Shown: positions 33,909 through 45,755 of the stretch, in pieces
Numbering within the stretch: position 1 is the first letter of the stretch
Layout of the letters: every line of letters begins with the position of its first letter
NCBI GenBank assembly: GCA_003952965.2
Contig: CM025851.1
Coordinates: 29,908,664 to 29,972,663 of the forward strand
Reading direction: 5' to 3'
DNA: 64,000 nt
From: Morella rubra
Lineage: Eukaryota > Streptophyta > Magnoliopsida > Fagales > Myricaceae
Notes under the pieces: model-generated
Databases searched by the model: none
What the model saw: only the letters and a program-made list of their open reading frames with translations
Told to the model about the DNA's origin: nothing
Program-made: the position numbers and the translations under genes

Positions 33909-35389
33909 GGGAAATTCAATATTTAGTCACTAGGTTTTACTCACTTTTATGAATCAATCTTTAAGATTTATTTTTTTACTTTTCAATCACAAGGTTTGAC
34001 ACTTGGTTACTATTAGATTCTTCCGTCACTTCTCCGTCTAATGCTCTAACGGAAGTTTCTGCCATGTCAGTTATTTTCTACCCATCATTCCTATTTTACA
34101 GGTCATCAGCCATTTGACAACTTCAGCTCAAAACGACAAGCAGCTTATGGGTAAATTGAATTCACGCACCTGCACTCACAAAGCACACCGTTTTGCGAGC
34201 ACATCCATGGAGCAAGTATTTTCAAGACTTGAAGACGCACTCGAGCTCTCAAACCAAGTCTTAACTCACTCACATCTCGTCCAATTCCATAGTTTTTGCA
34301 TTGAATAGCGTTTGAGTCTTTCTTTTCAATCTTTCATATCATGTAATATCCAAGAATTTTATTGTTATAATAGTGGAAAAGGAACAATAAAGAAAACGTT
34401 ACTCTTGTACAAAGCTTCATTAGAAAAACAGAAGCTGATATAGCTATTAGCTCTTCAAAAAACTGAGCCAATACTACAATCAAATGGGAAAGAAAAGCAA
34501 TTACAGGTTCACAGGCGTATGTATTCACATGTTGCAGGTGCCTGAAAAAAATGATGAAAGAAAACCCTAAAAATTTGGATTTTTCTTTTTGGTAGGTGCA
34601 TATAAAAAGAAAAAAAAAATGGGTTACTCGTGCAAGAATCGGACTCCTTTCAGAAAAATTGTGAAGAACCCTGATGAGAGCACTGGCCTTCTTGCTTGCT
34701 CGTATGTGCCTTCACTGAGTAGGGAATACAATGAATCAATGATTCCATTAGTGAAGGGCTCTTTACCAAAAGAGCGACCCTCCAGCTTGAAATAGCAGAG
34801 GCTGATGACGTGTAAAGTAGGGATGACGTGGAGAAAATAGCTGATATGGCAGGAATTTCTATTAGATCATCAGACGGAGAAGTGACGAAAGGACCTAATA
34901 ATAACTAAGTGACAAATTCAGTGATTGAAAAGTAAAAAAATAAAGGGAAAAATACACTTTTCACCCATAAACTACCGGAGTAGTGACACATTACACCCCA
35001 AACTACCATCTTTAAGACATTGCACTCTCAAACTACCAATGTCATACATTTTGCACCCTAAACTACCCACTTTGACACATTACACCCTCCAACTACTAAT
35101 ATTAAACACTTTGCACCCTCCATTTGACAATAATACCCTTGAGAAATTAATGAATTGACAACAATATCTAAGGGCATTATCGTCATTTTAGTTTGAAAAT
35201 TTAATAAAGGGTGCAAAGTGTTAAAAATTGGTAGTTAAAGGGTGCAATGTGTCAAAATTGGTAGTTTAGGGTGTAAAGTGTAAAATATATGGTAGTTCGT
35301 AGGTGAAAAGTGTATTTTTCCCAAAAATAAATCTTAGTGACTAATTCGTAAAAGTAGGTAAAATTTAGTAACTAAATATTTAATTTCCC
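33909..35389. mobile_element. Mutator-like element, 1,481 bp, 9-bp TSD
   Basis: The terminal inverted repeats are imperfect but over 60 bp long. They start GGGAAATT(C/A)AATATTTAG at 33909 and inversely at 35389. The 9-bp target duplication 'tatatttta' lies at 33900-33908 and 35390-35398. The paralogous module at 15990-16030 shows the uninterrupted site. The interior has no transposase. A stretch with short frames (34100-34310, 34590-34795) might be captured host sequence, but I do not recognise it. Confidence 0.92.
34945..35322. mobile_element. Nested Mutator-like MITE, 378 bp, 9-bp TSD
   Basis: Inserted inside the previous element. The ends are GGGAAAAATACACTTTTCAC and its exact inverse. 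The target duplication 'aaaaataaa' lies at 34936-34944 and 35323-35331. The interior is built of repeated short phrases ('aaactaccaat', 'gcaccctaaactacc') in both orientations, typical of this kind of MITE. Confidence 0.92.
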
Positions 35390-35398
35390 TATATTTTA

Positions 35399-36133
35399 CT
35401 ACGCTTAACACAGAACGCATATATAATTTGTTGACTAAAATTCATACTTTGATTCTCTTTTATTCTCACAAATATATATATATATATATACATATTTTTT
35501 ACATAAAATTAGCCCCAAATTATTTTTGGTTCTTGAGTTTTACATACATTCAAAAATAGGTCATTAAATTTCAAAGTAAACTTTTAATCCTGAATTTGTA
35601 CCCTAAAAAAATAAAGTCCTTCCATTGTGCTAACAGTCAAAAGTATACAGAAAGAATTTTTTTTTTAGTACGAACTCAAGTGCTAGGATTTTGTTTTTCT
35701 TTTATATTGCAAGAAAAGAAAATGCATTCTAGAGATTTTTTTTTTGAATAATGCTGATAGGCTCTTATTAAAAATTAGAACCATAGTACAAAATATACAA
35801 TAAAGAACAAAATCCACTGTAGATCCAAGCAAACTAGGTTACTGAACCAATACTACAGGGACCAACATAGGTCGAGATACACAAATGTTGAGAGGGAGAG
35901 CAGTGGCAGGACTCGGTAGATGCAGCCACCGGACCCAAGAATGCTAGTATTAGAAGTGAAGCTTCCAAAAAAAAAGCACCAAACAACCCCATGACACCAG
36001 AGGGACAATACCCCAAATAAACAACAACGCATCTAAAGAGCCAACACAAACGCAACCCAACAAAAAGCTAAAACAACCGCACCCCAAAGGAGAGGAAGCC
36101 GCAAAGAGCGGTAGGAGGAGGCGGATGAAGAAT
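35399..36133. repeat. Downstream module D, right part (copy 4)
   Basis: Continues the D module after the Mutator insertion and runs directly into the stop codon of the pseudogene below, as at 8.7 and 28.1 kb. Confidence 0.65.
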
Positions 36134-37684
36134 CTAGCCTTTGGATAAAAGCACTTCATTCACCAAATTTTGTAAGTTGGTGGATGAAGAACCGGATGGA
36201 CCGGTGGCTTCTTCGGCTAATTTTTTCCACTCCATGGTCTTTTTCTTCATTCTCTTACCCTTTTCTCCCACCATCAATTCTTTCACAAGCTTCTCAACTT
36301 CCTCTCTCTTGACCTCGCTATCAATCTCCATGCCAATGCCCCATTCTTTGCAAGCATACTTGCAGTTTGTTTGTTGATCACCAAATGATGGCCAACAAAG
36401 CATGGGCACTCCTGCGCTCACACTTTCAATAATTGAATTCCACCCGCAGTGTGTTAAGAACCCCCCAACTGCGGGGTGATTCAGCACTTCCTCTTGAGGG
36501 CACCAACTAGCTATTAGACCTCTGTCTTTCGTTTCTTCCAAGAACTCAGATGGCAAAACCGCTGATTCACCCTCAACTAAATCGGCCTAATTATCCAAAG
36601 AAACGGGTGCTTGCTGTTTGCAAGCCCATAACCAAAATCAACCAGCTGCTCTGCTGTCATGACGACTAGGCTGCCAAAATTCACGTAGACCACTGAGTTG
36701 GGGGCTTTAGAGTTGAGCCAATGGAGGCACTCAGTATCTTCTTTCCATAAACCACAACCAATTGATTTTAGAGGGTCGTCGAGTGATTGATTGAGTAGTA
36801 GTTGGAGAGGGCCAATGGCATACAAATGAGGAAACATGGGGGAGAGAGCATCCAAAACTTCTCGCTCTAACGCGTCAAATGTTTGAATGACGACTCCTGA
36901 AGCTTTAGAAGCTCCCTCTGCTGCTTCAATAATAAAGTTGAAGAGTATATCATTTGGATCGGTCGTTTGAATGAATTGGGAGCTCTCTCAGTCGGATGTC
37001 TCTCATACCTGGAATCCAGTCTATTACAGTGTCCAGATACCCATTTGTAAAATAGCTCGCGTCTGCAAAAACAAATAATGTCTTCAGTAATTTGAAAACT
37101 AGCAATTATTCTTACTTTATAAGAGAACTGCAATATCTCACTATACGTGGGGTTTTGCCCTTTTTTACACCTTTAAGTGGTGTGAAGCCTTTGTCCCTGA
37201 GAGAAGCAAACTGCATGCAACCCATTGCGCTGCAAGCAGAGATCGCGAAGAATAACGACAGGAATTCGGAGTTCTTGAGCAGCGGTGACACTGAATGGCA
37301 TGCAAGTATCTGAGATAATGCAAGTCACTGGAAGATTGCCTGAAGTTGGGGTGTTGAGTTTCGCGAGGAGCGCAGAAAATGGAGCCAAGAAGTTTTTCAA
37401 AACGGAAACACATAGAGATCGAGGTCTGTGGCGGCATTGGAATCCGAAGGAGGAAGGCCGTCTGGAATGGTTTCAAATCGGAAGCCCGGCAAGCCATCTA
37501 GTGAATTGGGTCCTCCAACATTCAGTAAACGTTGGTGGTTGAACTCAGTGTTAACAAAGGTTATATGAAAACCTTTACGGTGAAGAATCTTTGCAAATTT
37601 TAGCATGGCCATGATGTGGCTCTGAGCTGGGAAGGGAATACAAACTGCATGAGGAGCATCAGCAACTACTGTCTTGGAACCCAT
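36134..37684 (-). pseudogene. UGT85A pseudogene, subgroup B, four frameshifts
   Basis: Exon 1 is 37684-37171, the intron is 37170-37063 (GT-AG), and exon 2 is 37062-36134. Frame breaks: one base missing near 37419 (after SNAATDL), two missing near 37249 (in the PVV..SAC stretch), two missing near 36977 (in RELP..IQTT) and one missing near 36584 (after WIIRP). The last 140 codons, including PSPG (WCPQ ... HCGWNS ... GDQ) and the C-terminal helix, are open. The 36584 lesion is identical to one in the 8.7-kb copy. Confidence 0.9.
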
Positions 37685-37736
37685 TTCCTAATTCCTCTCT
37701 GGTATGTGCGTGTCCTGATGTGCACTAATTGAATCT

Positions 37737-37744
37737 TATATATA
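37737..37744 (-). promoter_or_regulatory. TATA box of the 36-kb UGT85A pseudogene
   Basis: TATATATA on the minus strand, 53-60 bp above the ATG, inside the promoter unit shared with 10.2, 14.7 and 47.3 kb. It is followed upstream by a short piece of module P up to about 37850. Confidence 0.7.
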
Positions 37745-37850
37745 GAGTACTCTGACCCACTTCCGTGACAATTTTGGCTGCGAATATTCTCTGTATGTAT
37801 TATCAGTGAAAATTTCGGATGCAAGCATACGCAGTGGTGCTCCTTCAGTA

Positions 37851-38570
37851 ACTATCCGCGGACATTTACTTCTGATTACTTAATAAAAGAAATCCCTTCG
37901 TTCCCTCCAATATGTCACGTTGATACAGAACCCTGAAACGGTAAATTGGCCTGATTAAGAAAACAAAATTAAGAACTCACTGACAGTAAAGAATTTCAAA
38001 CTTCAAAAACGTGATTCGCTACCCACTAACAATAATTGTATCACAGACGGCGAGTTATTATCATCGATTGCTGCTATCAGTACAACCGCCGATTTGGCAA
38101 AAATAACGAAACCCAAAAGACAACGTGCACAAAAATTTCTGCTGAAAAGGAAATCCAGCGCACAGAGTTAATTAAATTAAGAACATTAAGATAAACTTCT
38201 TGGCAATAACTCCATGTCAAAGAATCGAAATCTAAGTCACCATCGAGAATAAAGGAAAACAAAGACATTGATGGGCAAGGAATCTCACCGTTTCTGCATA
38301 ATTAGGGCACCATTCAGTGGGAACCCCCAAAGTACGAACCGCCTACATAGAGCTGAAAAGTGATAAACCCTATAACCCAACCTCGTGTATTATATTGAGG
38401 CAGGGGCTCGAAGGGAGGAGGAGATGAATCTTAGGGGAGTTGGGTGGGAGACGCGCGCCTTTCTATCCCTCTCTCGCTAACTCTCTCTCTCTCTCTCTCT
38501 TTCGGATTTCGCGATAAAGCTATTCCAAAAGATTTCACTTCAGCTGTCTGGCAGGATCTTTATTAAAATA
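37851..38570. other. Unique region, possible gene remnant with a CT microsatellite
   Basis: Less AT-rich than its surroundings and not part of any repeat module. It contains a (CT)n tract near 38476-38502 and may be the 5' part of a lost minus-strand gene. No protein family recognised, so I make no functional call. Confidence 0.3.
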
Positions 38571-39306
38571 TTTTAGTTAGGACAGATAATTAATTTAATA
38601 AAATAATTAAAAAATATCATGTAGTAATTTATTTATTATAATAAATTTTAATATATAAATAATAATTCTTTATTTTTAAAAAAATTATTTTTTACTTTAT
38701 TATTTTAAAATATTAAGATTAATATTTTTTTTCTTTTCTTTTTTTTTTCTCACATTTTTTTTCTTTTTTTTATTTTCTTTTTATTTTTTTTTCTTTTCTT
38801 CTCTCACGCTCTCTTTTTTTTCTTTTCTTCCTCCAGATCTCGCGCTTCCCCTCTCTTTTATTTTATTTTTTTCTTTTTCTTTTCTTTCTCCTATACTTTT
38901 AAAAATATAAATATTAGAGAAAGAATAAAGAAATCTTTGAAAAGTAATATTTAAATAGAATAGTAAAAAATAGATAGTTAAAATAGAGAAGCTGCTGGGA
39001 GTGTTTTTAAAAAGTTGATAGTTAAAATAGAGAAGTATGCTTTTCGATTAAAATAGAGAGCCAAATTTGAAGAAGCTGCTAAGAATGTTCTTAGGCTATC
39101 ATTCACACAGTAGTTTTTTAAACCTGTTTTGAGTTCTCTCACTCTCTCTTTCTCCTGAGGACACCAATTTCTGGTGCTCTTACAAAATTGGATGAAAATT
39201 TCGGAATGACGACACTACCCTCTTCAAAGTGCAATTACTAAGCCACAAACAAGTGCGCTTGACTAGTGCCAAAATCGTCAGATAGAAGTCATTTGTTAAA
39301 ACTAAG
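38571..39306. other. AT-rich spacer with T/C-rich tracts
   Basis: Long T- and TC-rich low-complexity tracts (38700-38880). No gene seen. Confidence 0.45.
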
Positions 39307-40832
39307 GGTTAATTACAAAAACTATCCTCTAACTATACCACTTATCTCAAAATCCCCTCTAAACTTGAACTCATATCAACCCGACTTCGTAAACTTACGT
39401 AAGTGTCAAATACTTTTTTTTTTTTTTTTTTATCTACTTTTAACATTGTTAAACAACTTATTCCGTCACACATGATAAACATGTGAGTTTGACTTGACCG
39501 ACGTTGTTGGAGGCTTTCTTGGCTACTGTTGACTTCACCAACATCGCTTTGGTTCAGATCCATTTTTCTCGACCGCTACCTCTGGCTTTCTTCAAGTATC
39601 ATCAGGCCAGCTTTCTCTTCTATCACTTTCTTGATAGATTTCATCTCCAACTTCTTCATCCCATCGTTGTGTCTCCCCTCTCTCTAGCTGTCTGGAAATA
39701 GTCGTTTGCCAATAAGCACCAGTTGATCGGTTATTAGCAGTCCTCTCTTCATTTTCCAATCTATTTGGGGTTTCTTTTCTTTAAGCTTTGAGTGGATGTG
39801 CTGCATTTGTAGTTGAAACTCCCTTCTATGCAGTTGATGCAATTTTAGAATCCACCAAAAGCATGTCCTCTGCTTCGGCTTGGTTCGTTTTGGGATTTCA
39901 AAGAACAGAATCCACAAAGAATTGTCAAGCATCCGGTTTGTTTGGATTTGGCAAAGGATGACATGGTTTGTTGGAGAAATGGAGAACTGCTTAGACAAAA
40001 TGTGAGCTACTATAATTTTTTTAACACGGCCAATAAATACTTCTGAAAGATTGTGCTTTTTTCTATATCGTGGAGTTGGGGAGTAGCCCATCTCACAAGT
40101 GATTGTTCTAATCTCACTCTTGAACTACACAACCGAAGAATGTGGGGAAAGGGGAAAACTTTACAGTTATATCAAGATTTAGATCTAACCGAACAATTTT
40201 TTTGGAACATCTAACGTATCCGCATCTATAGCAAAATGAACTTATTATTGTCAGAAACCTCTAAATGATGTTAAGAGTCTTGAAATTTAAGAAGATATAC
40301 CTTCAGAGCATCATGGCCTTCAAGAAATCAAATTTGCAACCAAAATAAATTTGCAATCAAATATCCTTTACATAAAGAAAATTGATATTTGGAAGAAATA
40401 AGAACAAGGTAAAGAGCATGTACCATTTTTTGTTCCAACTGAGAGACTACCCTTGGGAGTTCTAGCACCTGAATCCTTTATTTTATTCTTTCGAATCCAA
40501 GGAGCAAGAACAAGTAGTAGAACCAAAGCAACAACAATGGAACCCAGGATTATGCCTATTGGTTTCTGCTATTTTGGTTTCGAGGACGATGAAGTGCGAT
40601 CTGAAATTGGTGGAATTGGATATAATGGGGACAGTTTGGTCTTTTCATTAGGAGGCAGCTCACATGTTTATCACGTGTGATGAAATACGTTGTACGATAA
40701 TATTAAAAGTGGGTCAAAAACGTGTTTGACATAGTTGCGTAAGTTTATGGAGTCGGAATGACACGAATTCAAGTTTAGGGAGAATTTTGGGATAAATGGT
40801 ATAGTTCGATGGGGGGTTTTTGTAATTAATCC
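39307..40832. mobile_element. Pack-MULE-like element with about 190-bp inverted ends
   Basis: The left end (GGTTAATTACAAAAACTATC at 39307) and right end (inverse, ending 40832) match as imperfect inverted repeats for about 190 bp, to the 'gataaacatgtgag' phrase at 39475 and its inverse at 40660. The flanks aaaactaag and aaacaagag could be a decayed 9-bp TSD. The interior includes a host-like exon (next entry). Confidence 0.75.
40415..40650 (-). pseudogene. Captured fragment of a receptor-like membrane protein
   Basis: The minus-strand translation gives a Ser/Pro-rich juxtamembrane stretch (PIPPISDRTSSSSKPK), a stop codon, and then a single transmembrane helix (PIGIILGSIVVALVLLLVLA) followed by a basic stop-transfer sequence (PWIRKNKIK) and a Ser/Gly-rich stretch. 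This layout is typical of plant receptor-like kinases around the membrane. Neither an ectodomain nor a kinase domain is present. The exact parent is unknown. Confidence 0.55.
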
Positions 40833-42049
40833 AAACAAGAGCGGTCTGCTGGTCACTAACTTGGATTGTTCAGCCGAATATTCTTTTTATCTTCTTCACA
40901 TTTGCAAAGGAGTCCTGGGGCTGACTTTTGCTTCTAACATAAATCCATGCATTTAACTAATTTCGAAAGAGGTAAGGCTTCATAAAGGTTTTGTATATAT
41001 TAGACAATATTATGGGGAAAAAATATATTTTACCTCCTCTAACTATTCACTTTTCAATTTTTGTAATTAGCACTTAAACTACCAATAGATTCATACTTCA
41101 CAGTTATATTCTAATTCGACCGTTAAGATTGCATCACATAGTTATTGTTATAGTTTGTAACATAATGTGTCAAATTTAATAGTTTAAGGTACAAATTCTA
41201 AAAAGTATGATAATTAGAGTGTGTAAATATAATTTTTTTTTTGGGATTATTCAGGTCGAACAAAAATGACTTGGATCTTACTCATTCGGTTTTAAGCACT
41301 TTATAAATCCTCTTTGAATTTTCAATCTGATCATAATCAATCCTAAATTTTTCATTGAGTATCAATTTAGTCATGTCGTTAATCTTCATCCAAAAAGTTA
41401 ACGGTTTGATACATTATTACCAATAATAATTCAACATGTGTCCCTTTTGGTGAGATAAATTAAATTAATAGATCATTCTGATGTGAACTCATAATACCAC
41501 ATTAATTAAGCTTCATGCCATAAGGTCAAATAAACCTCAGATCATTAAAAAAATAAATTAATTAGGAGCCAATATTAGGAGAATTACTCCTCAAATAGAC
41601 CGAGACTCACTATTTGACCCTAATTAGATTTTCCCTGCCATAACTACAGAAACTATTGGCTGCTTCTTATTAGAGATATAATATCATAATTAATCTATAA
41701 GATATGATATGAGATGAAGTTTTAATGTGAGATCTTATCAAGATCTTAGAGATTCAAGTTTAAATGTAAGAATATATTTCCTGTCATGCTTTATATTTCC
41801 TCTATAAATAGAGACAATAAAAGGATATCTGTATATTCATCGTGGAGGATCAAAATACAATAGATGTTGCTCTAACAGGTGAACTAGACCCTCCAAGGAG
41901 GCGACGTCCCAACGTTAACTATGCATATTATCCATCAGTTGTGCAATTACATTTATCTTTTTAACATGAATATAAATTCCATAAAAGACTTGCAATTCTT
42001 TCCGAGCATTGTTTCAAAAGTTAACAGGTCGGTAACTAATTGAACTCAC
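40833..42049. other. Intergenic with decayed repeats
   Basis: Around 41000-41240 phrases such as 'tttttgtaattagcac' and 'gataattagagtg' suggest a decayed MITE, but the ends do not match well. 41700-41900 contains 'cctctataaatagagac', TATA-like and possibly from an LTR. No gene. Confidence 0.4.
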
Positions 42050-42430
42050 GATCTTAAGGCCATTTAGCCAATCTGCAACTGGAAGCTCATTGTCACCGAA
42101 GACGCGGACCACTTCTTCCCTTGCCCTGATTTGCCAATCCTGATGCAGTGATAAAAGAAGAAGTGCCCAACTTAAAAAGTTAGCAGTAGTATCCTTTCCT
42201 GCGAAGTAGAAGGTCTTGCATTCATCTATGATTTCCTCGATCGACCCCTAAGATATCTTCTTCCCCATCCTGATTCTTATAATTAAGGAGACGTTAGTAG
42301 TCAAAGAAGATTTCTTGAACCCTCTGTTGCGTTTCTATTGGTTTCAATCAGCATCCTTATGGAGTTGCGAGTTTCTTTGTCTAGTCTCCATCTTTCTTTG
42401 TTCAACTTAGTTGCCAACCACCAATGCCCG
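42050..42430 (-). pseudogene. Cytochrome P450 fragment (CYP72-clan, CYP714-like)
   Basis: The minus strand reads WWLATKLNKERWRLDKETRN, then after frameshifts [13 protein letters not shown], then [20 protein letters not shown] and the following SWALL ... REEVVRVFG. The AGKDTT motif is the P450 I-helix oxygen-binding signature AGx(D/E)T(T/S). The piece ends at 42050 directly before GTGAGT, an apparent preserved splice donor. At least two frame breaks (near 42310 and 42240) and the absence of the K-helix and haem-binding parts make it a fragment. An intact protein would be an ER-anchored monooxygenase. Confidence 0.8.
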
Positions 42431-43078
42431 CGGTTATAAGAAGCCAAAGAATCAATTGATGCTCATCAATGGACATAACAAGAATGTAAAGCATTTAAAA
42501 GAACTCATTTGGTCTGTATATAAAAAAAAAAAAAAAAGATAAAGCCAATGTTCCATGGAATTTGACTCATGAAATCGTTCCGAGCAAAACAAGGCTTCAC
42601 TGGGGAAAAGTTCAGTCCTAACATGTTTTAAGAGAATATTCTGATGTTGTTAATACATTAATGAATGTCATCAATGGTCTAGATGGAATTAGTCAATGCA
42701 TTAATGATGCAGTTAATAAAAGAAAAAAAGTAAAATTGAGTCATTAATATATTATTTAATGCAATCTGAGCCATTGATAGAATTCATTAGCACTCATGGT
42801 TTAAGACTGAAACCTTTCCACTTCACTCGACCCTTTTTCCTGTCAATACATGGCCAAGACAAACGAACATCCAATGCTACTATGAAATTCGCACCTGTAT
42901 GTAATGGCATTGGTAATTAAAGAATTAATGGAACCGACAAAAGAGTCCTGGCTTGTATAAACCACAGGTCATTGCTATGATCCTATATCACAACCACCTA
43001 AAAGACGTAAAATATTTTGGCAAGTTATGCACTTATCTAGATCATCATAAGTTTCAGATTATCATGGTTCTATATATT
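42431..43078. other. Intergenic
   Basis: No gene or defined transposon recognised. The stretch could hold more P450 remains, but none is readable. Confidence 0.4.
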
Positions 43079-43985
43079 TAGGGGTGAATAGCGGACATGT
43101 CAGAAGTGGAATTTAACATTCTGACATCCGGTCCGCTAACTAGCGGATGTCCAAAATGGATTCCACTTTCGACACTTGCTAGACTTGGTGGAAGCGGATG
43201 TTGGAATTCCGATAGTGTTTTGTGCCATATTTTTTGACCCATTAAGCCTTTTTTACAAAAAAAATAAAGATGTTATTCATTCTTCACAATTTACAAATAC
43301 AAATATCTCTTATATATCATATATCTAATCATTATAATATATATAATAAACTGATGTCAAAAAATTAAAATATACAACCCAAAACGGCATAAGGAGAAAA
43401 TTATTTTGTTTACTTCCTAGGTTTTGTCACAATTTAAAGTCACTGCGAGTAGCTTAATGTTAGAGTGTATTGTGTTAGTTGAATTATTTAACAGTCTCCA
43501 TGGTCTTAGTTTTAGGGAGGTCATAATTCTTAGTTTTCTAAGAATAAGACAATGTAATATTTAGTACGAATGGCAGAGTGCTTGCAGGCCTGGACAACTC
43601 CCCAGTTTCTCCTAAACACCATCACCATTCGGGGCTGCTAGTGGTATATCGATGCACAGTCTGATTGATAAATGGTATATTCCCACTGTTCCCAACTTCC
43701 CACAAGCCTCAACATGTCATTGCCATTCGTACTAAATATTACATTGTCTTCTTCCTATGGTATATCGATGCACAATTTGATTGATAAAATATATGCAATG
43801 GTTTACATAAATAAAGCCGAAACGAAAAACAAAAACAAAAGCAAAAATAAAACCGAACCAGGCCAGATTCATAATAGAGAGAGAACAAATCTTTTAAAAT
43901 AGAGAGAGATGGAGACAGAGAGACCGAGAGATAGAGAGAGACATAGAGATAGAGAGATCAACAGAGAGATAGAAAGAACAGAGAC

Positions 43986-44019
<34 letters not shown>

Positions 44020-44187
44020 AGAGTATGAGAAGAGAGAGAGAGTAAGAGAACAGAGAGGGAGAGAGCTGATTGTAGTCACTGTACGAACTGCGAAGTGCAA
44101 AGGAGAGGGGGGGACTTCGGGGAGGGAAAAGAGAATCAGGGTATTTTCAAAAAACCGTGGACCAAAACGACACCATTTTGATCCACA

Positions 44188-44220
<33 letters not shown>

Positions 44221-44463
44221 TAGATATTTTTAAACAAAAAACAACAAAACGACATCGTTCTATTTAAAATAGAACGACATTGTTTTAATATAAAGTTAAA
44301 AAAATAAAAAAAAATAATTGGCAACTTCCGCTTCCAATTTCACCTCCGGAAAATCTCAAAATCCACCTCCGATTTCGATTCCTAGAATCTACGGACTTCA
44401 GCTTCCCGATACTAGTGACGGAGCCGGAGCTCCGTTGGAGACCGGACCGGACTTACATACCTA
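43079..44463. mobile_element. Probable hAT element, about 1.39 kb, with microsatellites
   Basis: The ends TAGGGGTGAATAGCGG and (inverse) TAGGTATGTAAGTCCGG resemble each other. Flanking octamers tatatatt (43071-43078) and tatatact (44464-44471) differ at one base. Inside are a (GA)n-rich tract (43880-44070) and a (TA)n tract (44189-44218). Subterminal 'cggatgtcc' and 'ccggaccgg' phrases fit other hAT ends in this window. Confidence 0.6.
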
Positions 44464-45009
44464 TATATACTTCTTCTAGATAGCAAGGTTCTAGCTTTGA
44501 TATAAGTTAAAGGGGCATGTTATGCATTTAGAGTCGAACACAATCTAGTTATGGTTGCTCGATAGATCAACAGCACAAATTTTCCAGTCGAGTAGAACTT
44601 CAAAATGTTGGAACGTAGGTCACCTGAATCTAGGAATGTATATACTCTTAACTGCCTTGGAGAAAAGATGCATGCATTTGCTGCTCTTGCAAGTAGAAAA
44701 TGCGCCTCCCCTCTTCAAGACTGCTTCTAAAAGCTGTTCTTGATAATACCTCCACTCTTCCCCTTTTCCCTTCTTTCTTGGGTTTTTCTTCTAACAGCTT
44801 TGTCTTGTGCCCTTTGTGGGTGGTTTCTTTTTCCATCGTGTGTAACTAATCGTGGGGAGTTTGTCTTCGTGAGTTGTTCTTAGGTCTAACGAATTCTGTT
44901 GGTCAAGAGTTCGGATTTCTGTGACTTGGGCTCTTTGGGTTGGGCCATGCAAATCTAAATCTTGATGGGCCAATTAACTTGGATTTGGTATCATAAAAAA
45001 TAACCGAAA
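44464..45009. other. Intergenic
   Basis: No gene or repeat end recognised. Confidence 0.4.
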
Positions 45010-45755
45010 TGCCTCTCCAAGACAAATCGCAGTTTTAAAATTTATGAGAACGAGATTGATTTTGGTCTATAATTAGAGGGCATACTATGATATTATCTCT
45101 CTCTCTATCTCTCTCTATATATAGTTGATTTCCTGAATTAAACAAGTGCAATTTAGGCTCAATGCTTAATTTGACTATTCTTTTTTCCCTTCTTTTCCGA
45201 AAATTCACTTGGGAGGTAGAGTTCAAATTGAAGCTGGATTGCTTAATTTTCATCATTCTATGAAGAAGAAGAGTTGCAGGTGAGATATTTCTTTATATAG
45301 TTGTTGCACCTTCGAAGAAGCTTTCAAACTAGAGCAAGCTGAAGAAAAGAGAAAACGCAGAGGGGTGGGCCGGGGGAGGGAATCTCCCACGCGCGCGCAA
45401 ATCCCCTCAGCTTTGATAAAAAAGGTCCCCATATAGAAAAAATAAAAGAAAAAAAAAGAGGTCCCCATACCGAAAATATATAACAAAGGCCGTCTGTTTA
45501 TCAAGTGCCTTGGTATCTTGCATTTGGCTCTAGATAGAAAAGCAATTAATTGTTTTCAGAGTTTTGTTCGTGAATGTGTTTCTAAATTATACCCTATTCT
45601 TCAATTTCTGCATACAACAATGACCACAGAAAAGAACAAGTAATAGCTGTGCGTTCAACTTGGAAGTTAAAACAAAAGACAATTAATTAAACAAAAATTA
45701 ACAATATGTCAGTCACTGACACTTTTTTAATTTACCACCACTTTCTTCCAGAAAT
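45010..45755. repeat. Modules D-like, W and the subgroup-A 3' flank
   Basis: 45040-45120 resembles a piece of D, 45180-45540 is P/W sequence ('gggaatctcccac', 'ccataccgaaaatata'), and 45541-45755 matches 850-1019. It is non-coding. Confidence 0.6.

Noticed and set aside
39684-40091. 135-codon minus-strand frame inside the Pack-MULE-like element
   Set aside because: Basic and Gln/His-rich, without a recognisable domain; probably chance.
43880-44070. GA-rich repeated tract considered as a CRISPR-like or satellite array
   Set aside because: It is a simple degenerate GA microsatellite without spacers; CRISPR is not expected in a plant nuclear genome.
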